This document shows positions 12,501 through 22,940 of a stretch of 64,000 bases of DNA, piece after piece. The notes under the pieces are model-generated. The model searched no databases, was not told where the DNA came from, and saw only the letters and a list, made by a program, of their open reading frames with translations. This DNA is from Chloranthus sessilifolius (Eukaryota > Streptophyta > Magnoliopsida > Chloranthales > Chloranthaceae). The DNA is taken from positions 67,489,597 to 67,553,596 of the forward strand of contig CM037590.1 of assembly GCA_021018995.1 (NCBI GenBank), in the 5' to 3' direction. Position 1 is the stretch's first letter; every line of letters starts with the position of its first letter. Made by a program: the position numbers and the translations under genes.

Positions 12501-12879
12501 AATTTTTCACCGCTTGCTTTATACAATTATACGATAAACAATGGGTTCCCACCTCGATAAAAGCCAATGGAAAATCTAAGCTGACCAACTGGTGGAAAAT
12601 ATGAAAGTTAGACCGCCCTATAATTCTCAAAAGCAAGTCGGACGTCTAAGAAAGAGGAGGATACAGTTTAAGGGTGAAGTTAAGACCCTATAGTATAGCA
12701 GGTGTAATGAGTATGACCACAATCGCAGGAGTTGCACGACAGTAGAACCGATGGGTTGACGGAGTACGTGCCTCCTTTATATAGGAAATCGCTCTCTAAT
12801 CTGAGCAATGATGATCGATATTGCTCTATTAAGAGATTGCTAGCGATCATCTGAGAGATCGTTAGCGCTCTGATATGAG

Positions 12880-13015
12880 AGCAATACCATTCCATTAAGA
12901 GATTGGTAACTTATATTTTCTATTAAGAGATTGGTAACTTGCATTTTCTATTAAGAAATGAGATTTTTTGGTAACTTGCATTTTCTATTAAGAAATAAAA
13001 TTTTTTAGCAACTTG
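12880..13015. repeat. Short tandem repeat, about 30-45 bp unit
   Basis: About four diverged copies of TTTTCTATTAAGARATKAG followed by a TTTTTTGGTAACTTGCA-type word. It lies downstream of mudrA inside the MULE. The preceding 12780-12880 stretch has repeated GAGATTGCTAGCGATC-like inverted words. Confidence 0.75.
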
Positions 13016-14280
13016 CACATTGACTGGGATTGGTTTGCATTTTCCATTGTAAAGATATGTCACGTTCCGAAATGTAACCGAAACGATAATTATGGGATTG
13101 CACTTCCGACGAGGCAAAATATTATCTACGCCAAGAAACTTTTAAAGTTGTGGACGGGAGAAATTGCCAGACTCTTTTCTTTATCACTAATAAGTACCAC
13201 TTTTATTATATAAAAATTTTCCTTTATAATGTTTGCCTTTGTAACTCTTTTAAATTTTAGGAGTGAAGAAGGAACCTTCGATAAAGAATCAACCTTCGGA
13301 ATTAGGCTACTTTGGTATAGATTTGACAAAAGTCATCTACCGATGAATGATAGGATTGTAATTTACGCACGGTGGATGAAGATAGTTCACATCCAGAAAT
13401 AGTACAAGAAGTCGGCTAGATAGTACAAGGAATGGTACGAGATAAAGTTTGAACGAAAATTCGGATCGTAATAGTTATAAATTTGGTTTGTAGGTAGAGG
13501 TTATTTGTGACAGCCCGGATTTCGGCACCCCGAAACCCGTGCCATCAGCACGATCATCTTGACCGTGCCCTTTAGCTAAGTACAGAACACTGGTATATCA
13601 AGCATAAAAAAGTATAATAAACGAAATTGCGGAATTTAAATCTATATTAATTAACTCTCCAAAAGACAGTTCTACCCTCATGCCTCTACATGAATGGAGA
13701 ACCGATCCTAACCATCGATGATAGCAATCATCACGGATGGTTCGTCCCAAAAGAAAAATCCCAATTCTTCATATATATACATGATTTAAACAGTATCTAG
13801 GCTTGACGTACCAAGCCGTACAAAACTCTCTCCAAAATCCCTCAAAGTGGCACAACGGAGTCCTCTAGAAGAAGTCCTCTGGAGGTGGCTCCAACTCTTC
13901 ACCGGCCGTAAGGTCCGACTCGCCGGGATCAGCGTCTCCTGAAGCCTCAGCAACTGCTAGTAGTGGACCTGCGACGTATAGTCTATAGGGTGAGCTACAT
14001 CCTAGCTCAATAGGGAACAAACACGGTTGAATATATAAATTATAACTCACATATATTCCATGATATGCCATGCATGATGTATCTATGCAGTTGTTAATGA
14101 AACAGTTAAAAAGCATTTCGTTTTACTGTTGATTACTTATATTTTCATTTACTCATGAAAAATGCTGAAAAGGCCTAAAGCAAAACTTAAACTTTCAACT
14201 TAAGTAATCCCCGAGCAATATAGCATCGAGCCCCGATGAGATACCCATCATCGTCATCTATATAGACATTTTTAACCGTA

Positions 14281-15284
14281 TTCCCTGGGAATACAAATAG
14301 TACCCAAGCCCCTTTCCCCTGGGGATTGGTGGCGGGGTTTCACTTGTCTCAATCAACACCCCTGGGGTGTGCTTACTATGTACGGATAAGCCTTCGCACT
14401 GGCCTACGGTTTCGCCGCCGTATCGGTCACCGATATCCTGCCGTGTCAGTCGTGGATATCCCGCCACGTCGGTGGGGTACCCTATCAAACCTCAAATAAC
14501 AAAAATATCGGTGCCTTACATATAGTTGTTCACCGTGTAATTGTGCTATCTTATATCAGTTAGGCCCTATCAAACATGATTCAATCCTTGGATACATCCC
14601 TGGGATGTATCCATTTACTTGTATCACATCTGATGCTCTTATCTCTTTACTTCTTCATCCCCTGGGGATGGCTCATTAGTTTACTCTTATGAATGTCACA
14701 CACACACACTTTTCACAATTCTTTAAGCAGTAAAATATTTGAATTGAATTCTATATTACTACATACATGCTCTTGTAAAATAAGGTACATGTTCAAGGTG
14801 TTCCCTACCTCAAGTCTTCATTTGCTCAATGCATCAAGGTCCCACGTGGCTCCTTGTGCACTAGTCCATACGTACCACCTATGGTACCATATAACAGGTG
14901 AAATATATCACAAAGGATGCAATAAAGAAGGTATAAGACCCTCCAAAAATCTTAAAGTCAAACCCAAAGGTCAACATAAATTATCCCAGTCGATTAATCG
15001 AAATCCAAAATCGATTAATCGAAAGCCAATATCGATTAATCGATTCTAAAATCGATTAATCGAGATTCTCATTCGATTAATCAAATTCTAATTCGATTAA
15101 TCGAATTCTAATTCGATTAATCGAAATTCACTGTTCAGCCAAGTCGATTCTCACTTTGAGTAATCGAGTTCCGAAAATCGATTAATCGATCCCAAATCGA
15201 TTAATCGAAAATTGAAATCGATTAATCGAAATCCCCTTTCGATTAGTCGATTTTCCTCAAGTCATTTCCTCCAACCCCTGGGGT
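14281..15284. repeat. CCCCTGGGG-centred palindromes in the solo LTR
   Basis: Self-complementary words around a CCCTGGG core occur at 14281-14291, 14316-14325, 14357-14370 (CACCCCTGGGGTGTG), 14591-14612 (23-bp perfect palindrome around ATCCCTGGGAT), 14656-14670 (CATCCCCTGGGGATG) and 15274-15284. They are distinct from the TCGATTAATCGA array in the same LTR. Confidence 0.85.
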
Positions 15285-15450
15285 CCACTGGAGGTTCCCA
15301 GTCGATTAATCGATACTCAAATCGATTAATCGAAATCCAAAGTCGATTAATCGAACTCAAATTCGATTAATCGAAATCGGGTCCCCTGACTTTTCAACTT
15401 CCCAGCCAATTTCGATTAATCGAAATCCAATTTCGATTAATCGAAATTGT
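14989..15450. repeat. TCGATTAATCGA palindrome array
   Basis: About 15 exact CGATTAATCG cores plus two near copies are separated by irregular 4- to 50-base spacers such as AAATCCAA. Each core is self-complementary. The array lies about 0.6-1.05 kb from the coding-strand start of the LTR, corresponding to the place of the TGATCGATCA and GATCGAACGAT arrays in the other Tekay LTRs. Confidence 0.95.
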
Positions 15451-16085
15451 CAGATTCAGCCCCTTTTCGAGCTGTTCTTTCCAATCTTTTTCCATACTTT
15501 TCCTCTATTTTTCTAAGCCATTATCCTATGATTTAACCCACATTCAACCACAATTTAACCCCTATGATCTATGCATTTGACTTACAAAATTTTACCTTGA
15601 ATCAATCTCAAATTGATTTCAATCAAGTGGTTGGAAGGCTAGGGTTCCAGCTTTGGTTCCAACGGATTCTTTGCGTTGAATCAGCCTCTTTAATGCTTGA
15701 ATCCTTCTTCCAATCACCCACAATAACTCCTTACTTAATCACCCTCTTTACTCCTCTCTCTCTCTTCTTTACTTCTCTCTCAACAACCAAATATCTATTT
15801 TTAGGGTTATTAAACCCTTTTATCCCTTTCCTAGTTTGTGTGTTGAGCACATGCACTTCAATAGGTGTATGCGACTTCATATTTACAACACATACCACGC
15901 AATCACTCAGACTATCACATCTCGTCCGTTCATTACATCCTATGCTAACTCTTGATCTCCTGATTGGTCAAACTTGTGACCAATCGGGCACGGATCCCGA
16001 GGTCATAGTTTAGCGTGACTTTTCGGGCTATTACATTATTTTTTATAATGTAATATTTATGATTAATTATAAATGTTATAAATTC

Positions 16086-17660
16086 ATAAGTAAATTATAA
16101 TGCTAAAAAGTACATATGCTCCAAACTTCCAACAGTCTTAGGTAGGCTCCCATTAACTGCAAGCATTATAAATATAACGTTAAAGCTAATAAAAGACTGT
16201 CTAAAGAGTCGTCGTCACCTCTATAGACAGTCATCGATGACTCATTAGACAGCCGACGACGACTCGGTAAATAGTCTTTAACGACTCTTTAGAGAGTCGT
16301 TCGACTGTCTATAGATTTGTTGACGACTGTGTATTCAATAGTTTACTTACAGTAGCAAAAATAATTTTTTTTAGATTATTTTGGTTCCTAAGTAGAGGTT
16401 ACTTTTTGGAATGTAATATTACAAATGTTAGACAGTCATCAATTACATATGCAAAAATTTACAAACGAAAGTACATTTGCTCAAATTTATATTATAAATT
16501 TACATTACAAATTTACAATGCTAAAAAGTAAGTATGCTCAAAACTATGAGGACAGATCCATGGGTACATCTTTACCAAGGTCCTCCTCGTCGTCTAATCC
16601 CCCTCTATCGCCGGTGTGTGTAGTTAGGGCATGGCCAATTTCTGCCCTAATCATACTCATATTATCTTGCATGAAGTCGAATCTCTTCCTCGCCATGAAA
16701 TACTCCATGTACTTCAGCACAAACACCCCACAGTCCCACCCATTGGTTTGTCGGGGAACATATTTGATCCGACAGTCTATAGATGGCTAAGGATACTTAC
16801 CCTTCAATGTAGTGGAGTCTCCGTATAAATATAAAAGTTAGAGAAGGTAATGGGCTGCTTCAAAATAGTGAAATATTAGATAAGCTAACCAAACAATGAA
16901 AATTTGTAAGCTTGGACGAATTTGTATAACAGTTACATACTAGCGCTTTCAATTGCTCTGGATATTTGTCCTTAGAGGCCCTATCAAAAACAGGGTTGAT
17001 GACCATTATCGATTGTTCGACAATCTTTATGATCGCAAGCACCTAGTGTAATGGCTGGTTACAATGAATTGGGACAAATATCTAGAAAGAAGAAAATAAT
17101 GTTAACCTCTATGATTTGAAAAGAATAAAAATTGTTAGTAACAAGCATAACGTACCATGCTACATTCGTGAGCCACAGATCTTGCAACTGGTTGAAGAAG
17201 AAGTTTTGTAGCAACTATTTGCCTTGGTTCGCTTCGAGCTTATGGGCTGACCACTGTTCGACTTGTATCTCGAACTCTTGATCATAGATTTTTTTGGAAA
17301 TAATATATTTCTTGAAATCCTTCAAGTCAAAGCCCATGTGTGTCAAAATTGTGGGGCCCATAAAGAAGCATTTGTCCTTTCGAACAGGATGAACATAACT
17401 TTCAAAAGTCTTAGGTAGGCTCCCATTATCTGCAAGCATTACAACTATAACATTAAAGTTAATAAACGACAGTTTAAAGAGTCGCTGTCGCCTCTTTATA
17501 CAGTCGTTGACGATTGTATAAAGAGTCGCCAACGACTGTATATAGAGTCGTTCGACTGTCTACAGAGTCGTTGACGACTGTCTATTCAGTACTTAACTTA
17601 CAATAGCAAAAATAATTATTTTTAGATTTTTTTTTTAATTCCTATGAATCATGCATGAAC
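16086..17660. repeat. Direct duplication within the MULE with GAGTCGTTCGACTGTCT repeats
   Basis: The segment at about 16100-16345 recurs at about 17390-17600: both hold CTTAGGTAGGCTCCCATTA, TGCAAGCATTA, a run of AGAGTCG words, and GTTGACGACTGTSTATTCA. A third partial start (TAATGCTAAAAAGTA) recurs at 16510. The repeated AGACAGTCG words resemble the MULE subterminal motifs. Confidence 0.8.
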
Positions 17661-20020
17661 AATCCAAAGTATGAGAGAAGTCATTCAAGCATTATATAGT
17701 GTTATAGTACATTATATGAGTTGTAAGGTTTGATCCTAGTCCAATAGTAATTCATAGAATATATTTAGTAGTTTACTTACAATATTGTCCAAGTATTCCG
17801 TGCCTTCCAAACACTTTAAAAACTGCACCACGAGTGTATAATCACCAACGGTACTTACGTAGGTGCTGCATAAATAAGGGCCACTATCGAAATTCAAAAC
17901 AAAATAAACTGCTGTCATGGGAAAAATCAACTTACTCACTTTTAGAAATACTGTTCCATAGGGCCATCATGTATTTATGCTCCTCTTTCTGCTCAACAGT
18001 AGAAACGGCCAACGTCTCCTCAATGGCCCTCTCCATTACATGCTTTTTCTTTAGGGGTCCCTTTCACCCGATCCTAGGTTTTACGGCAATGTGTTTCGTC
18101 AGTTTCCGTTGTCGAGGTCTCAAGCGATGGTCAATTTGTTGCTAGATATCTCCATGAATTGGGAAGAGGGTTGCTCCTCACCAGTTGGCCCCTTATCGAC
18201 TTAAGACTCGGGTTACTCGTCACCAGCTGACACCTCCGCATGCATGTCAAGAGGTGATCCCTTATCGACGAAGGATGGGGTATCGAAGGTTGTGCTAGGC
18301 ACCTTCAATAATAGTTTTAAAATAACAACATCCTGAACATCGAATGAAATATTATTAGAAAGTTAAAAGATTATACAAACTACGTTACAACACATACCTT
18401 AGGTGTTGCATCCAAAATCGTTTGAAGAAGTTCCTTCAGAATCTCTTACTCATTTCGGATCAACTTGTTGAGGTGATTCATCGTCTGCAGCTCCACATCC
18501 CTTGAAGTGAGCTACTCATCCAAGGAGTTGCAATGTGCCGCGAGGAGCTCATTCTCTCACTCTAGTGCCGCGAGGAGCTCATTCTCTCACTCTAGTGCCG
18601 CGAGACGGTCATTCTCTCACTCTAGATGAGAGACTCTTTGGGTGAGTTTCACATTGTCGAGCACCAGACCGTCGATCTTCCTCAACAATAATTCATTAGA
18701 GGTCGTTGCACTAGCACTCTCCTTTGTGGCCTCCCTTGTTCTTTGCCGCTCTAAATGGACGAGGCTCTCTTCCAAGGACGATTCTTCATCCAATATCGAT
18801 TAGGCATCAAATTCTTCCTCGTCAATGTTAATGTTATCGATCGAAATATAATTTCTCTTCTTCTTCGGCCGCACATCCACTTTCATAGCTTTCTTAAATT
18901 GCCCCTCATCATCAACCTCTTTTCTCTTTGACCCAACGCCCTTTAGAGCCCGCAAATACTCTCGTACGACGAATATCTCTAACTAAAAGGAAACAGGTTT
19001 GAGGGGAGCGCAAACCTTTTACAAAAAAGGGAAAACCTAAAATATCATAACTCTAATTCAAAATTTGAATATAAACGAAATTATAACACTAAAAAAGGGA
19101 AAACCCAAAATTAAGTATTGCCTCTTTAAGAGATCGGTATCACCCCCTTATTCAATCGGCATCGGTACTCTTTATAGTACTTAGCTTTATAGCACTATTT
19201 AAATAGACATCATACCTTACTGTTTAACATCTTTCTAACAGTGTAGTCTTTCAACCTCGATTGCACCTTTTCCACCCATTGCAATAATCATGAGAAACTT
19301 AAGGGGCGTTCATTCAAGTAAGATTTGTAGTAGCATCTCATCAGCCCACCATCGAAGTACATAAATGCATCCATAAGCATTGAGCGTTTTATAGGCTTTA
19401 TCCATGTCGACAACCTTTCTACTCACCACACCCTTGATTATATACTCGAGCAAGTCATGGTATATGTGGAGATCCTACGGAGTATGATTGAAGTTCTTGA
19501 CATCGTCCATGAGGTCGACGTGCTCTTCCGTGAGTTGATGGTGGGACCCGAGAAAAAGAGAGGTACACAGTGCAAATAAAAGAGACAACTTTACGAAGTG
19601 GTCATCACTGTCAACTCCCCTAATTACAAGGTCTATATGGGACCAGACAGTTTTCCCGCTAGGTGCGCCACGAAAATATTTGTAGCAAATGGTTCCTTCT
19701 TCCGGAGGTTTAACAGAGGGGGTGTACTGTTTGGGACCAACAACGGCAAGGCTAAGTATTAATGCAATTGCCATCTTTCGAAGATAGACATCACTCTTCT
19801 CGATTCGGAAGTGATTTTATTCAACCCAAAAACTCAACATCGCATCGATGGCATCTCCAAGAAAACCCATACCCTTTGGCATTTGAAATATACCACCGAA
19901 GACTGATGTTCTCAGCAACTCCTTTCACCTCGAGCTAGCATAATCATAGAGCTTCCAAATGCCGCTAGGGGAACATTTGGAAATAGCCCGATGTACGACT
20001 ATCTTGATAGTCAACAATTT
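16544..20020 (-). pseudogene. DUF1985/ULP1-like (C48) protease gene of the MULE, decayed
   Basis: Read on the minus strand. A DUF1985-like region comes first, about 20010-19475 (ending in WSHIDLVIRGVDSDD and LSLLFALCTSLF). A coiled-coil stretch with a 30-bp tandem repeat follows near 18530-18660, and a C48/ULP1-like protease region lies at about 17530-16544. The protease shows VPIHCNQPLH followed by a stop where the conserved Trp would be (about 17050), then NGWDCGVFVLKYMEYF with the catalytic Cys (about 16730-16765). ULP1 enzymes cleave SUMO or related peptides; a role in transposition has not been shown for this family. Multiple stops and frame changes make it a pseudogene. Convergent placement with mudrA inside the same terminal inverted repeats shows it belongs to the element. 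Confidence 0.75.
18533..18625 (-). repeat. 30-bp tandem repeat encoding a coiled-coil decapeptide
   Basis: Three copies of GTGCCGCGAGGAGCTCATTC + TCTCACTCTA (the last diverged) lie head to tail. On the minus strand each reads as E-N-E-L-L-A-A-L-E with an in-frame TGA where an Arg codon is likely ancestral, i.e. a leucine-rich helical repeat in the middle of the ULP1-type gene. Confidence 0.85.
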
Positions 20021-20109
20021 TTATAAATTGTTAATTCTGGCAATAAAAAGGAAAGGAGTAAGTCACATACTAACACATATTGTTTAAATGAACTGTAATA
20101 TATAATTAG

Positions 20110-20220
20110 GTTAAGAAAACGATGTCAACCATATAAGCAGTCGTTATCGCACACTTGTACGGTCGATATCAACCTTCTATACAGTCGATATCGATTCTTT
20201 AAAGGTGCGATATCGCTCCG
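20110..20220. repeat. MULE right subterminal motif array
   Basis: GTTATCGC, GTCGATATCAACC, CAGTCGATATCGATTC and GCGATATCGC words, the same vocabulary as at 9780-9985. Confidence 0.75.
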
Positions 20221-20461
20221 TTATAGGGAAAACAATTAAATTTTCTTAAAATTAATTCAAAATATAGATCGTCGAAAGAAGAACTATTTCTACAACTGTG
20301 GAAGATAATTTGATTTCTAACTTACAGATTTCGTAGCTTGAAGATTGAACAATGAAGCGTCACCACATTCGAACAAAAAGTAACAACTAAAAAAGTAAAA
20401 GAGTAAAAAGCAGTAATGATTTGAAAATTTTGAGGGCTATTTATTACCTTGGGGGTAATTT

Positions 20462-20581
20462 CAGCAATTCATCAAGGTGGTCATTGACTAGGCTTCAGGC
20501 TGGTCGGTTTGGTGAAAGGTGAAACATCAGGGTCTCTGACGGAAAAGGTAAATCTAATAGGGTCGATTCTGGAAATTTTCC
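20462..20581 (-). repeat. MULE right terminal inverted repeat
   Basis: Inverted partner of 9352-9460. On the plus strand it reads AAGGTGGTCATTG ... GGTGAAACATCAGGGTCTCT ... AAAAGGTAAATC ... ends GGAAATTTTCC. It is followed at once by the 9-bp duplication, which runs into a (TA)n tract. Confidence 0.8.
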
Positions 20582-20584
20582 AAA

Positions 20585-20585
<1 letters not shown>

Positions 20586-20654
<69 letters not shown>
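20586..20654. repeat. (TA)n(CA)n compound microsatellite
   Basis: About 16 TA units followed by about 19 CA units, directly outside the right end of the MULE. Part of it may derive from the target duplication. Confidence 0.95.
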
Positions 20655-20656
<2 letters not shown>

Positions 20657-22479
20657 CGACAGTGGGATCCTCACTAAGGTTGTTGAATTAAACTCTAGAC
20701 TTGAGTCATTTGGGTCGCACATGACACCTGCGGAGCAGGTATAATAGCAATATGCACAAGGTCAATCGACTATAAAATAAAAATGAAAATTTTTTAACCA
20801 CTAATATTGTGGTCAAAAGTTCAAAAAATTAACGTGAAAATTCATATCTTTGACCCATGATTGCTTGTAGGTTTGGAAAGGCAATGCTTTAAGAATATCG
20901 GTATTATTATTGGTGCTGGGTCTACAATGTAGGTTGTAGACCCTTCGTTGGAGGAGGTTCAATTATATCTCAATATGGAAGACGTATTCTCCGTCAATTT
21001 GATAGTAACTCGGATGCCAGAGTGAGCAATTTTTATGATGGGAGCAATTGGATGAGACCTATATACTGTACAAATAATGCTGGATATTTGGAATCAAATT
21101 AATGAGCACCCATGACCTATCACTAATACGGCCATAGATCGTTAGTTCTAGTCATGTTTTGACCTAACCATAGAGAATTGTTCGATGTTATGTGTACACT
21201 AAGAATACGATATCAGTAAGGTTAGTATCAATTCTGTGTTTGGATGCCTATGTCATGATCACACGTTAATCACTGCAAAAGCTGCATATTAATAAACTAT
21301 GAAGCTACAAGAAATTTTACATACATGATAGATTCCCTTTTAAGGCATATGTTTATTGGAATAAGAAAATGAAAATATGATGATGGGCTGGGGACCAATC
21401 GGTCATATGCCCTAAAACCCAAAATGATGAGGTGCCTATCAGGCAGCCTAAGATAAGAAAAGACTTCAAAGTCTTATACTATGTGGTATGATATTTCACG
21501 AATTTGATCGAATAGTTTATAAACGGCTCAAGCCATATGATGAGTTGGAGAAAGCCGGGATATGTTATGATCTGTTGACGTGGAGGTAGCCACGTTATGA
21601 ATTAGTTAAACAACCAGATACACCAAATGAACCAAATGATGAAAGAAAATTACCGATAATATGAGTAGGGCATCTGGTATTCATGCCCAATAGCCACTAC
21701 CAGTGGTTTTAACTATCTCTTAGCCAGCCGCTATATACTGATTCAGCTAATCAAGTTAAGTTTCAAGCATTCTTAATGATGAAAGAACCAAGGGATGAAG
21801 AAAGGAAGTCAGTCTTGAAGAAGGGTACAATGCACCGACAAGCAAATGAATGTACTCACTCTATATAATAAATAACGATGAAACCAAATGACACCGAAAC
21901 ACCAAAAGATGAATCCAAATTATATAAAATCCCCAAATGCTAGTATGATGATTCACTTAGCACTTCATGATAGCATTGTTCCTTTATTTTGCATATTTTG
22001 TCATTAGTTCATGATCTTTTACTCGACAGCCGATCTTACCCTCCCCTACATCATGTAGACATAAGACCTTAGGGAAAGATTGGACTTGCGAGGTTGATGC
22101 ATATTGCTCATACTTTTAATTTTTTACAGAGAAACCCTTGATATACAAGGGACGTAAGAAAGCAGTCTAAAGGAGAGAAGATTGTGAAGCATGTGGTTAT
22201 ATTAGTTACTTTTGTTGTCAGTTAGTTATGATCAGTTGATTAGCTATCAATTAAGTTGTAGTGAACTCCAGTTGTATCAGATGATTGTGTGAAGTGTTTG
22301 TATCAAATGTTTTATATCATATACCATGTATCGGAAATCTCAGCGTAATGAATCAACTCAATTTTCTTTTAGTTGTACTGCGTTCAAAATAATGAAAAAA
22401 ATCTATTATATTTCATTTTGTTATGTTTCACAAACACTTTGTTGCCAAGTCCATATGTTGTTAAATAAGTTCACATGTT

Positions 22480-22535
<56 letters not shown>

Positions 22536-22741
22536 GAGAGAGAGAGAGAGACTTTCTTTCTTGCACCACACATCCTCTGCACCTAATAAGAACTCTTTTT
22601 TAAAAAAAAAATTAATGATGAGGTTATAGGGCCCTAGATCTGATGACCGTTTCTCAAAGAGGTCTCCAACTCCCCTTAATTTGGGCTGAACTATTGAACA
22701 TCTTTCTCTTGTTATGGGGGTAAAGATTTAAAATTATAAGT

Positions 22742-22779
<38 letters not shown>

Positions 22780-22940
22780 ATTGGGAAGATGGTATATATA
22801 TGAGAATTGGGAAGATGGTTTTGAACCCATTGCCCGATGAGTGGTTTCGATGTTAGATCGCGTTCCATGGGCACCATAATTTAAATAATTCTCGGTTATA
22901 ACTAGTATTTAGAGGTTTGTTAATTTTTAGTAAAGAATTG
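20655..22940. other. Intergenic DNA, no gene seen
   Basis: Mostly low-copy AT-rich DNA. It contains (AT)n at 22483-22532 with an adjoining (GA)n, and (TA)n at 22746-22774 beside a 24-bp direct repeat of GAGAATTGGGAAGATGGT. No protein domain or RNA gene is recognised. Confidence 0.45.

Larger units (their letters stand above)
13506..16035 (-). mobile_element. Solo LTR of a Tekay-type Ty3/Gypsy element
   Basis: The 2530-bp unit begins TGTGACAGCCC and ends GGGCTATTACA. It is flanked by the perfect 5-bp duplication TTATT (13501-13505 and 16036-16040). The ends match the other two Tekay LTRs here, whose coding strand is minus, so this copy also points to the minus strand. There is no internal domain or second LTR, which is the mark of LTR-LTR recombination. 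It sits inside the MULE and is therefore younger than it. It carries a TCGATTAATCGA array, CCCCTGGGG palindromes and the conserved GGGTGAGCTACATC block (13987-14000). Confidence 0.93.
9352..20581 (+). mobile_element. Mutator-like element carrying mudrA and a ULP1-like gene (KI-MULE type)
   Basis: An 11.2-kb element. The left end begins GGGAAATTTTCAGAATGTAC, and the right end read on the minus strand begins GGAAAATTTCCAGAATCGAC. Similarity continues inward for about 110 bp. The flanks are AAAGTGTAT (9343-9351) and AAAGTATAT (20582-20590), a 9-bp target duplication with one mismatch, as expected for Mutator. Inside are a plus-strand mudrA-like transposase, a convergent minus-strand gene with DUF1985 and ULP1-like cysteine-protease regions, repeated subterminal motifs, and a nested solo LTR. 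MULEs with a ULP1-like gene are known as Kaonashi/KI-MULEs. Both genes carry stops and frameshifts, so the copy is non-autonomous now. Confidence 0.85.

Noticed and set aside
13865-14116. Open frame in the solo LTR resembling 83-codon frames in both Tekay LTRs (36750-37001, 46377-46628), with a shared I-E-L-G-C-S-S-P
   Set aside because: The shared residues are the translation of the conserved GGGTGAGCTACATC LTR block; outside it the frames do not align, so a peptide gene is not supported.
14989-15450. CRISPR-like array
   Set aside because: The repeated unit is a 10-12-bp palindrome with irregular short spacers inside a plant LTR; no constant-length repeats or cas genes.
15564-16013. 149-codon open frame at the end of the solo LTR
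   Set aside because: Low-complexity Ser/Thr/Leu/Phe text on the strand opposite to the element, with no domain and no match in the other LTRs.
22326-22586. Open frames with Tyr-Ile runs (also at 20495, 34794, 35369, 52375, 52450)
   Set aside because: They are translations of (AT)n microsatellites.
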